Source: Typhlomys cinereus (taxonomy: Eukaryota > Chordata > Mammalia > Rodentia > Platacanthomyidae). Taken from it: a DNA stretch of 64,000 bases. Numbering within the stretch: position 1 is the first letter of the stretch; each line of letters opens with the position of its first letter. A program made the position numbers and the translations under genes. Of the stretch, positions 1-10,785 are shown piece after piece. The notes beneath the pieces were generated by a model, which was not told where the DNA came from, searched no databases, and worked only from the letters and a program-made list of their open reading frames with translations. Where the stretch lies: the NCBI GenBank assembly GCA_023101885.1, contig JALPQD010000631.1, positions 630,001 to 694,000 on the forward strand. Direction: 5' to 3'.

Positions 1-130
1 ACCAGGTGCAGCTGCAGGGGCTTGGACCTGCCGATCAGGAAGCAGAGGCAGGAGGATCAGAAGTTTCAAAGTCATCCTTGGCTACACAGCCAGTGAGCGG
101 CTAGCCTCCATGAGACCCTGTCTAAGAAAG
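1..130 (+). repeat. B1/B4-type SINE, cut by the window edge
   Basis: Shows the B1 body (gcagaggcaggaggatc, then a cctgggctac-like segment and gaccctgtctaa). Diverged, so not young. Confidence 0.65.
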
Positions 131-410
131 ACCCCTGAGTGGAACCTTAGTAGAGACACATCAAGGAAACCTGAAGAATGCACGCACGCATGACCGCGTC
201 CACGGACCTCATCACTGTCTCTCCACACTTCTTCATGCGTCTGAAGCTGAGAACACTGTGCTCGCCTCGGCCTCACACAAACACCAATGGAGCTGAGCTG
301 AGGATGTGTTTGTCTAGAGCGTCGTGCTGCCAAGCACCACTGCTGTCAGCCTCACCTCTCAAATCTGCAAAGCACGGTCTGTTCATACAGCTTATGACAG
401 AAAAATAAGT
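131..410. other. Unique intron sequence
   Basis: No gene or recognised repeat; ends directly at an L1-like 3' end. Confidence 0.4.
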
Positions 411-655
411 GGCAATGCTACTGAGTCCTTACACCTCATCAGAGAGGAGGACCCAGAGGGAAGTTTAACATGCACAGTAAAGGATGCTCCAGGAATGGGG
501 GTGAGGAGGGGGCACTGGGAGAAAGGGAGGGGAGGAAGGAAGAGGAAAAAAGGGGGAGGGAGCAAGGGGATCCAAGGATGGGTGGAGGGAGGGAGGGGAA
601 TGGGGTACCTATCAAGTTTGTGTGAGTGGAAAAAAAATACACTATAAAAAAAAAA
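411..655 (+). mobile_element. L1-like 3' end with G-rich tract (copy 1)
   Basis: Shares the sequence around ctactgagtccttacacctc, aaggatgctcc and a long GGGAGG tract, then a short A-tail, with copies at 8142-8546 and 46381-46760. Strongly 5'-truncated. A G-rich polypurine tract before the tail is typical of rodent L1 3' UTRs; the assignment to L1 is inferred. Confidence 0.6.
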
Positions 656-744
656 CGAAATCAGTGCTCTTGACTCAGTGACGAGGCACAAGTAAACTGA
701 TATTCAAGTAACCCATGGGTCAGAGGAGCACTAGAAGCAAAGGA

Positions 745-777
745 AATGAATGAATGAATGAATGAATGAATGAATGA
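745..777 (+). repeat. (GAAT)n microsatellite
   Basis: About eight perfect tetramers immediately upstream of an S2 SINE. Confidence 0.9.
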
Positions 778-780
778 GGA

Positions 781-1110
781 CTTGGAGAGACCGCTCAGGG
801 ATTGAGATTCTGCCTCACAAGCAAAAGATCCTGAGTTCAGATCCCAGGTCCCATGTAGAAACACCAGGCAGACACAATGGTGGCCTATACTTCTGGCCCT
901 GGTGGGCAGTGAAAACAGAGTTTTCACTCTGTTTCCCAGAATGAAACAAAAAGGAGGTAGAAGCAATTCAGGATGATTCCTGAAGTCACCCTTGGTCCTC
1001 CACAGGGACACACAGTACCTGACAGACAGACAGACAGACGGACAGACAGACAGACAGACACACACACACACACACACACACACCAAATAAATAAAGCTTT
1101 TTTAAAAAAG
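781..1110 (+). mobile_element. S2-type tRNA-derived SINE
   Basis: B2-like head (gagagaccgctcaggg, gatcctgagttcagatccc), a body ending in a gaagtcacccttgg...cctccacagg motif, an (ACAG)n/(AC)n tract at 1021-1083 and an AATAAA tail. S2 is the commonest tRNA-derived family in the window; it resembles rodent B2/B3 but I cannot give it a database name. Confidence 0.75.
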
Positions 1111-1147
1111 AGGCCAAAAAACACACAGTGGAGAAAAGACAGCATTT

Positions 1148-1170
1148 TAAATAAATAAGTAAATAATTAA

Positions 1171-1221
<51 letters not shown>

Positions 1222-1222
1222 A
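1148..1222 (+). repeat. (TAAA)n microsatellite
   Basis: About 75 bp of near-perfect AAAT tetramers, probably grown from a retroposon A-tail. Confidence 0.9.
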
Positions 1223-1920
1223 ATCAAGAGATTTGTAGAGAGGAAATGCTTAGAAGACCCCAAGGAAAAATGAAAAGAGTAAAAACAAGAGCTTACGCTC
1301 CAGAAAACGGGGTGGAGATGGACTGCAGTGTCAAGTGAGACAGGAGGAATTCAGCCCAGCCATACGCGCTCCCCTCTGCTGAAACCCATCTGGAGGCTTT
1401 GCACCTGCTATTTATGTCTCTTCACGCTGCACGGCTTACGTCCTTGCCAAACAGCTCACTTCCTTCCCCAAGCAGAGGCATTCCAAACAGTGAGGCCCTT
1501 TTGCATGCAACCTGGAAACGGGAATTCAGAAAAGAACTGGGAAGTGGAGCCAAATGCTTGAGACAGAGGAAGACACCTGAGTACAGCCCGGAAGCCTTCG
1601 GACAGCGGTGAGCAGCTGTCTTCAAGAAGCACCTCGGCTCCGCAGCACCCCAGCCAGGTCAGGGCGATGCTCTGTCCTCTCGCTCACAGGACAAGGTGCA
1701 GATGCTGGATGGAACCCTATCCCCAGCCTCGATCCTCTCTGCAAACATCATCCGGCTACTGTTTCCAGCATCCCACCAGAAACAGGACCAGTGGACTTCT
1801 GGAATAGAACACATCCCAAGAATGCTGAGCCACAACTGGTACGACACTTGCTGCGTAGGCCTGAGGACCTGACTTCGGATCCTCCGCCGCTATGTTAACA
1901 AAACCCAGTGCGTAACTCTA
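1223..1920. other. Unique intron sequence
   Basis: Nothing recognised; small open frames here lack family resemblance. Confidence 0.4.
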
Positions 1921-1924
1921 GCAT

Positions 1925-2107
1925 GGGTCAGGCAGAGACGGGCGTCCCTGGGACTTGCCTGCCAGCCACTTAAACTGGCTGGTGAGGCTCTGTAAGAGAC
2001 TCTGGGCTGAAACCTAAGGTAGAGAGCAACTGAGGAAGCCCCCAATGCTGACCTCTGCACTCCCATACATGTGCCACATATGAACACACACACACATACA
2101 CACACAG
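1925..2107 (+). repeat. 3' part of a long B4-like SINE
   Basis: Ends in gacctctgcactccc and a (CA)n tail like the copy at 41640-42115; the head is missing or too diverged. Confidence 0.4.
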
Positions 2108-2369
2108 CTGTCACTGTATACAGATGGGCAGGTTAAGAGTCTCACATCTGAATAGTTACCCACTGAACATATCCAAATGGGCAAATGCACCGTCTACGTC
2201 TTGATCTCCATCCAACCTACCTGCCTGCCTTCTCTGAGACTTCTCTCATTGGCACATATAATTCTCATTACCATTGGCCCTCCCTCCTAGACGCCTTGAC
2301 GCTAGGCTCTCCTAACATTTTTCCCATCTCCATTTCTTTTTTTTCATTTATTTTTAACAAACACGTCTA

Positions 2370-2545
2370 TGGCTGTTACCATGTGTCAGGCCATTCTAAG
2401 TACTTTAGAAAAATTAACTTGCAATCACAATAATCCAGGACAGGTCCCCTCATATAGAGGAGGTACACTGCGGGTAAGTCATTTGAACCACAGTCTACAA
2501 CTAAGAAAAGGTAGAGGAGTCAAAACCAAGGTCTGGGTTAGAGTG
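2370..2545 (-). repeat. MIR SINE, diverged
   Basis: Has the reverse-strand MIR order: atgtgtcaggccattctaag, then a gaggaggtacac...taagtcattt block. Old mammalian repeat, heavily mutated. Confidence 0.5.
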
Positions 2546-2569
2546 CATATTCCCCGCCAGCAGCCCAGA

Positions 2570-2573
<4 letters not shown>

Positions 2574-2613
<40 letters not shown>
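2574..2613 (+). repeat. (CT)n microsatellite
   Basis: About 20 perfect dinucleotides. Confidence 0.95.
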
Positions 2614-2615
<2 letters not shown>

Positions 2616-3660
2616 TCTCTCCCTCAGCATGACCCTCTCGCCCGAAGTTAGAAAGGTCATACTCCTCCGCTTTAAAGGATATCTCTGAGGACCTCAATTC
2701 CAGAGCAATCTAACTGCTGAGCTGTTGAGACCACCCAAGGAAAAGTGCTTATTATTCCCCAGTCCACATTTCAGAGAATTTTTACCCTTAATTGCTGACG
2801 ACAGGCAATGAAAAAGAAACAAGGCAATGCTTCTTTTCTTCCATGTGAGTTCACCATTGGGTGGGCAAACAAGACAAGGAAACGGAGCTGAGCTCGGAAG
2901 GCCGGACAATGTGGTCTGAGCTAAAGACAAAGCAAAATGCACCAGAGTTCATCAGGAGTGATTGATGGCAACCAAACTGGGGAGCTCGTTTGTTTGTACA
3001 ACCTAAAGAAGGAAGGTGTCCTGTTTAGGTAAGATAACCTTCAGGCTGGCTTCTGTTTTATTTTTGTTATGTATTTCTGTGATTTGGGGTTTGCATGCAC
3101 AGGAGTACAAAGGTCTCCTGGCAAAAGTTACTCTGTATAAGTCTAGAGAAATAAATAACCATCACTGATGCTTTGGAACAAGCCACAGCTGCCTTTCTTT
3201 CAAACATGTTCTCTTCCACTTCTTTAAGGAAATGAACACAGAACTGTCTGGGCCAGCCCAGGTCACTGCGTGAGACCAATTGGTTTCTTGCCTAGGACAG
3301 AGAGAGCACAGTAGGGTAGGAGGGAGGAAATGGCCAGACAGACTGATAAATACACAGCTGTCTACTCTCTTGAACCCTCAGCAGAAGGAAAACTAAGTCC
3401 ATCATTTGTGAGCTTGAAGATAAACTTCATGTGGGACTTAAATGCACACAAGGTATCATTTTCCCTTGATGAAGAAGACAAGGGTTGTTTAGACGGGTAG
3501 CACCCAGACACCTTGTGACAAAAAGAAGGAATAGGAATGCAAAGCAATAGAAATTCTCAAAAAAAAAAAAAGTATTTCAAGACATTGAAACAGACATCTC
3601 TTCAAACGTTCCAAGAAATACTTAGATGGGAAATAACTTACATACAGCTACTTTCTCTCA
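2614..3660. other. Unique intron sequence
   Basis: No gene. Only an A-run at 3559-3571 stands out. Confidence 0.4.
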
Positions 3661-3664
3661 TTAT

Positions 3665-3752
3665 CAGATGTTCACTCACTCATTGATTCACTCAACATTA
3701 AGAATCTATCACTTTTTTGTGCCCAAGAACTGTGAGAGACTCTAGGGATAAA
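3665..3752. repeat. Possible L2/MIR-type old repeat
   Basis: Contains cactcattgattcactcaac and a tgtgcccaagaactgtgagag block resembling the L2/MIR 3' region; weak. Confidence 0.35.
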
Positions 3753-3763
3753 AACTAATAAAA

Positions 3764-4325
3764 GTTGAACGTCTCCAATCCAAATATCCAAAAAGTTCTA
3801 AGATCTGAGATTTTCTAGGCATCTGCATGATAACACAAGGCAAAACTACACACACCAGGCTCCATGTGACAAGTCACAATCAGGTACCAGAAGCATGACA
3901 CATAACCAATTTGGTGTCCCTAGGGGAAAAAGTCACCTTTATCCCTTCATCTGTGTAATGAACCAACTGTGATATACAGAACAGCTTGAAATGAACAAAT
4001 ACCTTTGGACTATATATGAAAGGTATGTATTAAACATAAATGAATCCTGTGTTCAGACTTGCATATGCTCAAGATACCTCGCTATGTGAGGGACTGGGGA
4101 GATGGACTAATGAAGAAGAACACCTGCATGCACATCGGTAACCACAACACTGAAAAGAGAAAGGCAAAGACAGGCAGAACTCAGGAGTTATTGGCAGTTA
4201 CTCTAGCTGACTTGATGAGCACCAGGTTCAGCAAGATACTGTGTCTCAAAAAATAGAGAGTGATAGAAGGAAACACCCAACCTCTTACCTCTTACCTCCA
4301 TACACACATGCACAAAGTCAGATTA

Positions 4326-4373
<48 letters not shown>

Positions 4374-4461
4374 CATAAGATAATTCATTATTTGCCTGCA
4401 GCTATCCCAAAATCCTGAAACATTTTTAGGCCTAAACATTTCAGATACAGGCTGCTCAACC
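3764..4461. mobile_element. Old non-autonomous DNA transposon, split by a SINE
   Basis: Left end gttgaacgtctccaatcc and right end aggctgctcaacc are inverted versions of each other, like the GGTTGAGCATCCCTAATCC ends of an old mammalian cut-and-paste element. Internal segments (gaaacataaatgaat-like near 4030, tcattatttgcctgcag near 4386, ccaaaatcctgaaac near 4406) follow that family's order. A SINE at 4090-4370 interrupts it. The exact family name is uncertain. Confidence 0.6.
4090..4370 (+). mobile_element. B4-like SINE inside the DNA transposon
   Basis: Head gggactggggagatgg, a B1-like middle ending tactgtgtctcaaaaaa, then cttacctccatacacacatgc and an (AC)n run at 4327-4369. Younger than its host element. 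Confidence 0.55.
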
Positions 4462-4469
4462 TTTGACAC

Positions 4470-5435
4470 CACATCTCCACCCATGGAGAGTTAAGCGTTA
4501 GCTGGAATTTCACCAGAAGCATCAAGCAGGTGCTATTTTATGTAGATGTGTTCCCTACCTAGTGTTTTACCTCTAATGAGTATTTCAGATGAAAGGAAAA
4601 CCAACATCCATTGCTCAATAGCTGTGAACTATAAACAAAGTGGCCTAGATTTTTCCACTCATTTCAACAAAGCTGAAGAAGTTTGTTTACAAAGACCTGT
4701 CAACATACGCTCAGGAATGGGGTGGCTCTTTTGAGCAATACTGTTTCCGTGCCAACCCAAAGTCTAAAAGGGAGAGTCCCTGGTAGGAAATGACAGCGTT
4801 GGCCAGGGACAACAATACCCTGGCTGTTTACCTCCAGTCAGAAAACAATCCCTTCCAAATTGTTCTTCCACCATACAGAGCCTTCAACCGACTGAACTCT
4901 CTGAAGTGTTCTACACTCGTAATGTTCTTAGTGTAAAACTGGCCAGGTCATGTTGATGATTTGTAAATTTAACTAATGTCTCCTATGAAGCATCTGCACT
5001 ACTACAAGCATCTATCGTAGCAGTAAGGAAGAATGGAGAAAAATACTTCTTGTTGACATTCCACAAAAAGAACTCAGAATCATGGAACCTTACACATGGA
5101 GTCTTACAGGAGTCTATCATAGCTTAGGATTCCGATCAAAACCACCACACACATATAAATCTTTGAAAACAGCAGCATCTCAAACATCCTGTGCTCAGCT
5201 GTGGAGCCACCCAGAGGGCCTTGAACCTAGAAGTAAGTCCATGTGTCTGCGTATGAGCAGACTCCCAAAAGAAAAGACTGCAACGCGAAGAATGGAGACG
5301 AGGCTCTGCATTTGTTTGGCAACCGTTTTCAGGGATGGGCAACTGAGTGTCCAAGTCAACACCACAGACAGTTGGTCTGTAGGAAATAACATCTAAAAGC
5401 AGATACAAGTGGATAAAAAGTAATAGGCTGATAGA
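4470..5435. other. Unique intron sequence with a 21-bp filler donor
   Basis: No gene. Positions 5107-5127 recur exactly at 6634-6654 inside the U6 pseudogene (see findings). Confidence 0.5.
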
Positions 5436-5436
5436 T

Positions 5437-5502
5437 CACGGGACGTGGTAGCGCATGCTTAAAATTCCAGAACTCAGGAGACAGATGGAGACAAGAGAGT
5501 CA
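5437..5502 (+). repeat. B1 SINE 5' fragment
   Basis: gggacgtggtagcgcatgct...ccagaactcagg follows the B1 start. Confidence 0.55.
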
Positions 5503-6190
5503 CTGCTAGTTAGTCTCACCCCTTTCCCAAGGTAGCAGGCAGCAGAGATACAGATCACAGAAATGAGGTGGTGGGACAGAGGCTCCCCGCCAGCGCTGGA
5601 CCGCAAGGGAAGGAACCAAGTCGTGAGAAGGGGAATAAGGAAAAACAGACCAGGGCGAAAGGCTCATGGGATGAAGCCTCTTTGCAGCCATGAAGCTCAA
5701 TGCATTAAGCAGATTGTTCTCCACGCTCTGCTCATATGTAAGATTTCCCTAAGTGTTTCTGCATGTTCCAAGAGAAAAGCAGATATGCTCTTCTCAATTT
5801 AAGAATCCATTTGTGCAGACAAGGAAGAGCTTCATATTCTTTAAGTAGTGATTAAGACGGGGGACCAAGGAAGTGACTGAGAATTTGGTGGCCAGAAGGA
5901 ATGTTTTCACAGCCAAGAGGAAGACTTAATCAGGGGCTAACACTGACACCCAGAGGGAAGGACAAGATGGATTTTCCCCTGCTCGTCTCTTTGAATGTGG
6001 CACACAGAAGAAGTCCAGACTTCCTGCAGGAAACAGAAGATGGATGGCATCCTCTACGGCCAGACTCTGCGTGGGACCCATGGGAATTTGGGTTTATAAA
6101 GGCAAACTGGGCAGCAGCAAGAGCAGCATTGGCCAGAAGTAGGTGCAATGAGCTACCATGGTCCATAGCTCCTGATTCACAACTTGAAAT
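5503..6190. other. Unique intron sequence
   Basis: Open frames of 96-126 codons on both strands near 5900-6280 have no recognisable family and run into a B1. Confidence 0.4.
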
Positions 6191-6194
6191 TCCA

Positions 6195-6300
6195 AAGCTG
6201 TCCATAATCACAATACTCACCAGACAGAGGCAGAGAGATCTCTGGGAGTCTGAGGAAGTTCCAGACCAGTCAGGGCTATAAACTGAAGCCCTACCTCAAA
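6195..6300 (+). repeat. B1 SINE fragment
   Basis: aatactcaccagacagaggcag...tcagggctataaactgaagccctacctcaa matches the B1 body. Confidence 0.6.
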
Positions 6301-6480
6301 TAACAAAATACCCAAATCTCTGAAAACCCATAGTAGGTTATTTATTGAAAACTCAGTGACCCGACCTGAAAGCTTGCCTTTTAGTGGTTAATGCAGAGAT
6401 CATAACTGGTCAACGTGCTAAGAATAAATGCATGTGATGGGACATCTATTTCAACCTCCCCCAAGACTTGAGACATTTGG

Positions 6481-6692
6481 GTGTCATCCTTGCGGAGGGC
6501 CATGCTAATCTTCTGTTGCGAGGCAGAGTCTTAGCCCTTGAGCCATCACTCCAGCCCCTATGATAATTCTTATTCTTCATCTGGTCTTACATACAAGGTA
6601 AAAATCAAATAGAAGCATTTTGTGAATATGCTTCAGGAGTCTATCATAGCTTAGAATATGAGTTTTAGTATATGTGCTGCCAAAGTGAGCAC
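6481..6692 (-). pseudogene. U6 snRNA pseudogene interrupted by local filler DNA
   Basis: Read on the minus strand, 6692-6663 matches U6 nucleotides 1-30 (gtgctc...tatactaaaa, with changes at two CpG-type sites). 6514-6481 matches nucleotides 45-79 (agaagattagcatgg...aaggatgacac) with one base lost. Nucleotides 31-44 are missing and replaced by 148 bp: an inverted copy of 7624-7744 (at 6511-6631) plus a 21-bp direct copy of 5107-5127 (at 6634-6654). The whole insert is flanked by a target-site duplication, gacttgagacatttgg (6465-6480) and gacttgagacattgg (6693-6707), so the U6 arrived by retroposition. There is no A-tail. It cannot encode a working U6. Confidence 0.85.
6511..6631 (-). repeat. 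Inverted 121-bp copy of 7624-7744
   Basis: The reverse complement matches 7624-7744 with two mismatches (near 6602 and 6598). It includes the first about 47 bp of the S2 SINE that starts at 7697 and stops abruptly inside it, so 7624-7744 is the source and this is the copy. The junction with U6 shares ttct. Confidence 0.9.
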
Positions 6693-6714
6693 GACTTGAG
6701 ACATTGGGAAGAGG

Positions 6715-7163
6715 GGGCTGAAGAGAGTCAGAGATGGGGAGGTGTCCTTTGAAACACTGTCTTCAAGACATGACGTGACTGTAGCACTTACTTGCACCAG
6801 ACCTGCACAAGATGCAGTCAAGTCAACATCCCAGTAGGGGGGGAGAGACTTCTAAGACCCCATCCCTAACTGAGGGCCTATAGGCACATGATGGCTTGTG
6901 GGGGAGGGGCGACAGAGAGTAACCTTTTTGGGGGGATTGTGTCCACTGGTGGGTTGTGCATGACCCAGTGAAAAGCCCAACACCCACATGCATATTGGGA
7001 GCAGTAACTGGACTCAGCTATTACTTGTTGAAGAGGGGAAACATGGCATTTAGAGGCATACGTGTTATAGGAGGGGCAGAGGGAAGCAGAAGGGTATATA
7101 TGACCAAAATATATTGTACACGTGAAATTTTTAAAGACTAAATAAAATGCTATTTTAAAAAGA
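6715..7163 (+). mobile_element. L1 3' UTR, Lx-like, 5'-truncated
   Basis: Follows the order of rodent Lx-type L1 3' UTRs: ctgagggcctataggcacatgatggcttgtgggggagggg, cactggtgggttg, cccaacacccacatgcatat, actggactcag, tatgaccaaaatatattgta, then AATAAA and an A-rich end. No coding part. Confidence 0.7.
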
Positions 7164-7434
7164 AAATCTGATCTGAACCAGCCTAAAGTTACCCATATGC
7201 ACTACCTTTATGTATCTAACGTCAGCATTCACATATATCACATTGCTATTAGAGAGGTAATACCATGTGTAATATGCCCTATATCAGTATCTGCAAATCA
7301 AGGAAATTATAAATTGTATTTCAAGGATTGGAATTTTAAAAGATCGTGCCAAGCGGTCAACTAGAATCTAGGAAAACTGCTTTAACTTGCACCTAGTTCT
7401 TTCATTCACATGAAATGGCAGGGAGCTGACCCCA
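7164..7434. other. Unique AT-rich intron sequence
   Basis: Nothing recognised. Confidence 0.4.
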
Positions 7435-7567
7435 TCTTCTTGAGAAAATATCTCACTCCTATACAGGCCAGGCTAGCCTGGGAACTCACAAGTAACCCAA
7501 GCTGACCTGACCTCATGCTCCTCCCTCAACTCATGCTGATCTTGCAGGTGTGGACCACCACGGGCTG
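7435..7567 (-). repeat. B1 SINE, diverged
   Basis: ggctagcctgggaactcaca...caggtgtggaccaccacgg is B1 in reverse. Confidence 0.6.
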
Positions 7568-7696
7568 ACTCACCTGACATTTCAAAAGCACGCTTACGGG
7601 CAGGGTGCTGGGCTGGGCATCCGGCATATTCACAAAATGCTTCTATTTGATCTTTGCCTTGTATGTAAGACCAGATGAAGAATAAGAATTATCATA

Positions 7697-8030
7697 GGGG
7701 CTGGAGTGATGGCTCAAGGGCTAAGACTCTGCCTCGCAACAGAAGGTCCTGAGTTCAGATCCCAGGTTCCATCTAAAAAATTCTAGGTGGAATAGTAGCA
7801 GCCTGGAAGGTGGAGCCTGGAAACTCCAGAGCAAAGCAAAGAGGGGGCAGCACAATCCAGGGTGATTCCCGAAGTCACCCTCGATCTTCCACTGGGACAC
7901 ACAGTGCCCTCTGATGCACACACACACACAAACACACACACCCACACACACGCGTGCGCACACACACACGCATGCACAAGCGCACACAAATAATAATAAT
8001 AATAAATATAGTAACAATAATAATAATTAA
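7697..8030 (+). mobile_element. S2-type tRNA-derived SINE
   Basis: Head ggggctggagtgatggctca with box-A-like tggctcaaggg and box-B-like gagttcagatccc, S2 body, (AC)n/(GC) tract at 7918-7987 and an (AAT)n tail. The first 47 bp were copied to 6511-6557. Confidence 0.8.
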
Positions 8031-8141
8031 CAGAGTCTTTTGGGGAAAGAAAAGAGGAAATCCTGTGTCATTTCATAGAAAGGAAATCCTTTCTATGATA
8101 GAGTTAATTTGAGCAAGTGGTTGAAAAATTCATACATGCTG

Positions 8142-8546
8142 TGACCTGAACAATGACTAACATATCAATGACCCCCCCAAAGTCTAGCATGGATCATGGG
8201 CACTAGGATCCTTAGAGGCAAGGGATTAACAGCCACAATAGTGTTCCCATACTAAAGGGGAGCACAAGAAAGGGCTCTAGGCAATGCTACTGAGTCCTTA
8301 CACCTCTACACCTCATCAGAGAGGAAGACCCAGGGGGAAGTCTGACATTCACACTAAAGGATGCTCCAGGATTGGGGGGGAGGGAAGAGGGAACTGGGAG
8401 AAAGGGACGAAGGGGGGGGTGAAAAAAAGGGGAAAAGGGGGGAGGGAGCAAGGGGAACCGAGGAGGGGTGGAGGGAAGGAGGGGACTGCGGTACCTGTAA
8501 GTTTGTATGAGTGGGAAAAGAAATAAATCAATTAATTTAAAAAAAA
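8142..8546 (+). mobile_element. L1-like 3' end with G-rich tract (copy 2)
   Basis: Longest copy of the family also at 411-655 and 46381-46760. Flanked by a 19-bp target duplication with two mismatches (gaaaaattcatacatgctg at 8123-8141, gaaaagttcacacatgctg at 8547-8565), so it is a complete 5'-truncated insertion. Confidence 0.7.
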
Positions 8547-8565
8547 GAAAAGTTCACACATGCTG

Positions 8566-10234
8566 AATGACAGAAGAGTCAGAAGGGTGGAAGCCTCTCC
8601 GGCGGCCATATTCTCCCTCCTCATTCTACAGCTCAGAAGCCACTCACAGTCCTTCTCATCTAGCATCTGGTCCCTCCGATCTGAAACACCACCAAGATGC
8701 CCCCTGCTGCTTCGTGGTTTCCCGTAACTCCACTGTCTCTCCCCCAGGCCACTCCAATATTAAATGTTAGCCACAACCACTATTTTGTAAAGTCTCCACC
8801 TCAGCCAGGTGGTCATTTTGTAAAAACCACACCTCCAGTCTTTACTGCCCGCTTCCCTGTGAACCCTGGGGCAAATCCTTAGCAAAGCCTGAGACTGTAA
8901 AAGTCAGGAACCCACCCAGGGTCTGCCGTACCAGCTCTCTGGTCTTCACACCCACCCTCTCCTCTCTTCCTCCTCAGCAGCTGTCCCCCTATCTCCCCGA
9001 CCTTCAGCTCTCTTCTCCAGTTCTAATGCTTTCTCACCTTAAGGCTAACCCAGGGCTCCTTTGGCCTCCAGGCCCTCAATTGTAAAATGACTCCTATTTC
9101 TTCCGTTTCTCCCTTGTGTCAGCGTGTCTTTACTCATGGACCTAAACGTGGTGCCCACACATGGCAGAGTTGCTCCCCATTCTTTGCCTGTTCAACTAGC
9201 ACTAAGCACTTGCCTTTCCGCAGATCCCTGCCCGGGACAGCACTTCGGCTAGAGCTGAACATCTCCTCCGCAGTCCTCTCTCAGGGCTCCCAGCAAGCAG
9301 CAGGTGCTGAGCAACACATCTGCCTATGGGGATCTCACTCAAGCGCATTCTTTATCTTCCCCAGCTGGAAGCTTTGAGAGAACAGAAACTTCAACTAACA
9401 GGACCTGGTACAGAATGGAGTGGAACATGCTGGGCGATTGAACTAAATAAGGTGAAGAAAAGGAAGACACAATGTCTCAGTGACTTGCTTAATCCCTGTA
9501 ACATTCTTCCTCTTTTACATCTAATTTAACAATGTGTCAAACACAAACTACGCTGCACCTGATTCCAAGACTTAATGGGCTGCTGAGATCATTCCAACCA
9601 GAAACAGGCCACGGAGCCTTGATTGAAACCCTTGGGACCAGATACGCTTCATATTTCAGAATTTTCTAGAATACGTAAGTGAATATGCTGGCCTGCTCTT
9701 TATAATCGCTCGCTTCGCAATCCGGATAGCTGATAAAGAAAAGGGAGGCTGCAATTTGGCTGCATGTTGCCAATAAATTCATGACCAAACAACTTAGGTA
9801 AAAAGGGGGTTTTTGTCTTTGTTTTGATTCACCATTGCAGTCCATATTTCAGCCTGACAGGACAGTGCAGGGGAAAAAAAAAAAAAAAAACACCAGGAAC
9901 CAAGGGAACCAACTGCCCCCCACATTCACAGGAATTTCTGAGAACCAGGCTGGAATTTCCCGAACTAGCTCCCGCCATCTTATCCATCTCTCCAGGGAAT
10001 GTTCCCACCTGCCAGGATCAGTCTCCTGAAGGCTTATTCATCGCCCGCTTAACTACTGTGCCCAGAACTCGGCCTTCGATTGTTGAGTTGTACCTAACTA
10101 GCAGGATGAAAAGCAGAGACATAAACCACCCTCTCCTCCAAAGCAGAAACCAAATGGAACCCTGAGAGCAGACAGTGGGTGACGAATCAATGGGCCGCGT
10201 GAAACCTGCGATGAACCGCCGTCCGCCTAGCAGC
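8566..10234. other. Unique, repeat-poor intron block
   Basis: About 1.7 kb without a recognised repeat. An A-run lies at 9873-9890. 9660-9800 looks like a candidate conserved element (see findings). Confidence 0.45.
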
Positions 10235-10400
10235 ATTTCTTGAGCATCTATTTCGTGTCCGGCATTGCAGCAAACACTTTATGTGTTTCAACTCATGTAA
10301 GGCTCCCACCATCCCCGGCAGGGATCCAAGTCTCACCTTCATTTTACAGATAAGGAAACTGAGGCATGCGAAGGCAAAATAACTTTCATAAGCTTGCTCG
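10235..10400 (-). repeat. MIR SINE
   Basis: ttcttgagcatctattt...cattttacagataaggaaactgaggca is reverse-strand MIR and well preserved. Confidence 0.75.
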
Positions 10401-10711
10401 GCAATGACACAATGGACCCTGAGGGTGATCATTTATAAAAGCAGCGGTATTAATGAAGTAAATAATTAACTACTGCTCACTCGGTGACACAGCAGCGGTG
10501 ACTCACCAGAAAAAGCACATGCCATAAAAACAAGAACATGGGCTGAGATTCATCTCAGTTGCACCATACCTAAACACGTGCCCAGGAAAACAGAATTGGA
10601 ATTCTTAATGAAATAAAATTGGTGTCTACTTACATGGGAAGTGCTGCACATGTTTTTACTCATAAAAATTCAAGTGTAGACACTCATATTAATCAGAATT
10701 GTTGCTTGATT

Positions 10712-10785
10712 TTTGTAGTGTTGGGGGTGGAGCCCAGAATGGTGTGTGGGCTAGGCAAGGACTCTATCCTGGGTCACACCACAAA
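10712..10785 (-). repeat. ID-type SINE
   Basis: tgttgggggtggagcccag...ggctaggcaaggactctatcctgggtcaca is a reversed ID (tRNA-Ala type) element. Confidence 0.6.

Noticed and set aside
6463..6695. Functional U6 snRNA gene
   Set aside because: Interrupted, missing nucleotides 31-44, lacking the 3' end and any upstream PSE/TATA arrangement.
7697..7760. tRNA gene
   Set aside because: Box A and B words belong to a tRNA-derived SINE head; no cloverleaf with paired acceptor stem. The same applies to all S1/S2 heads.
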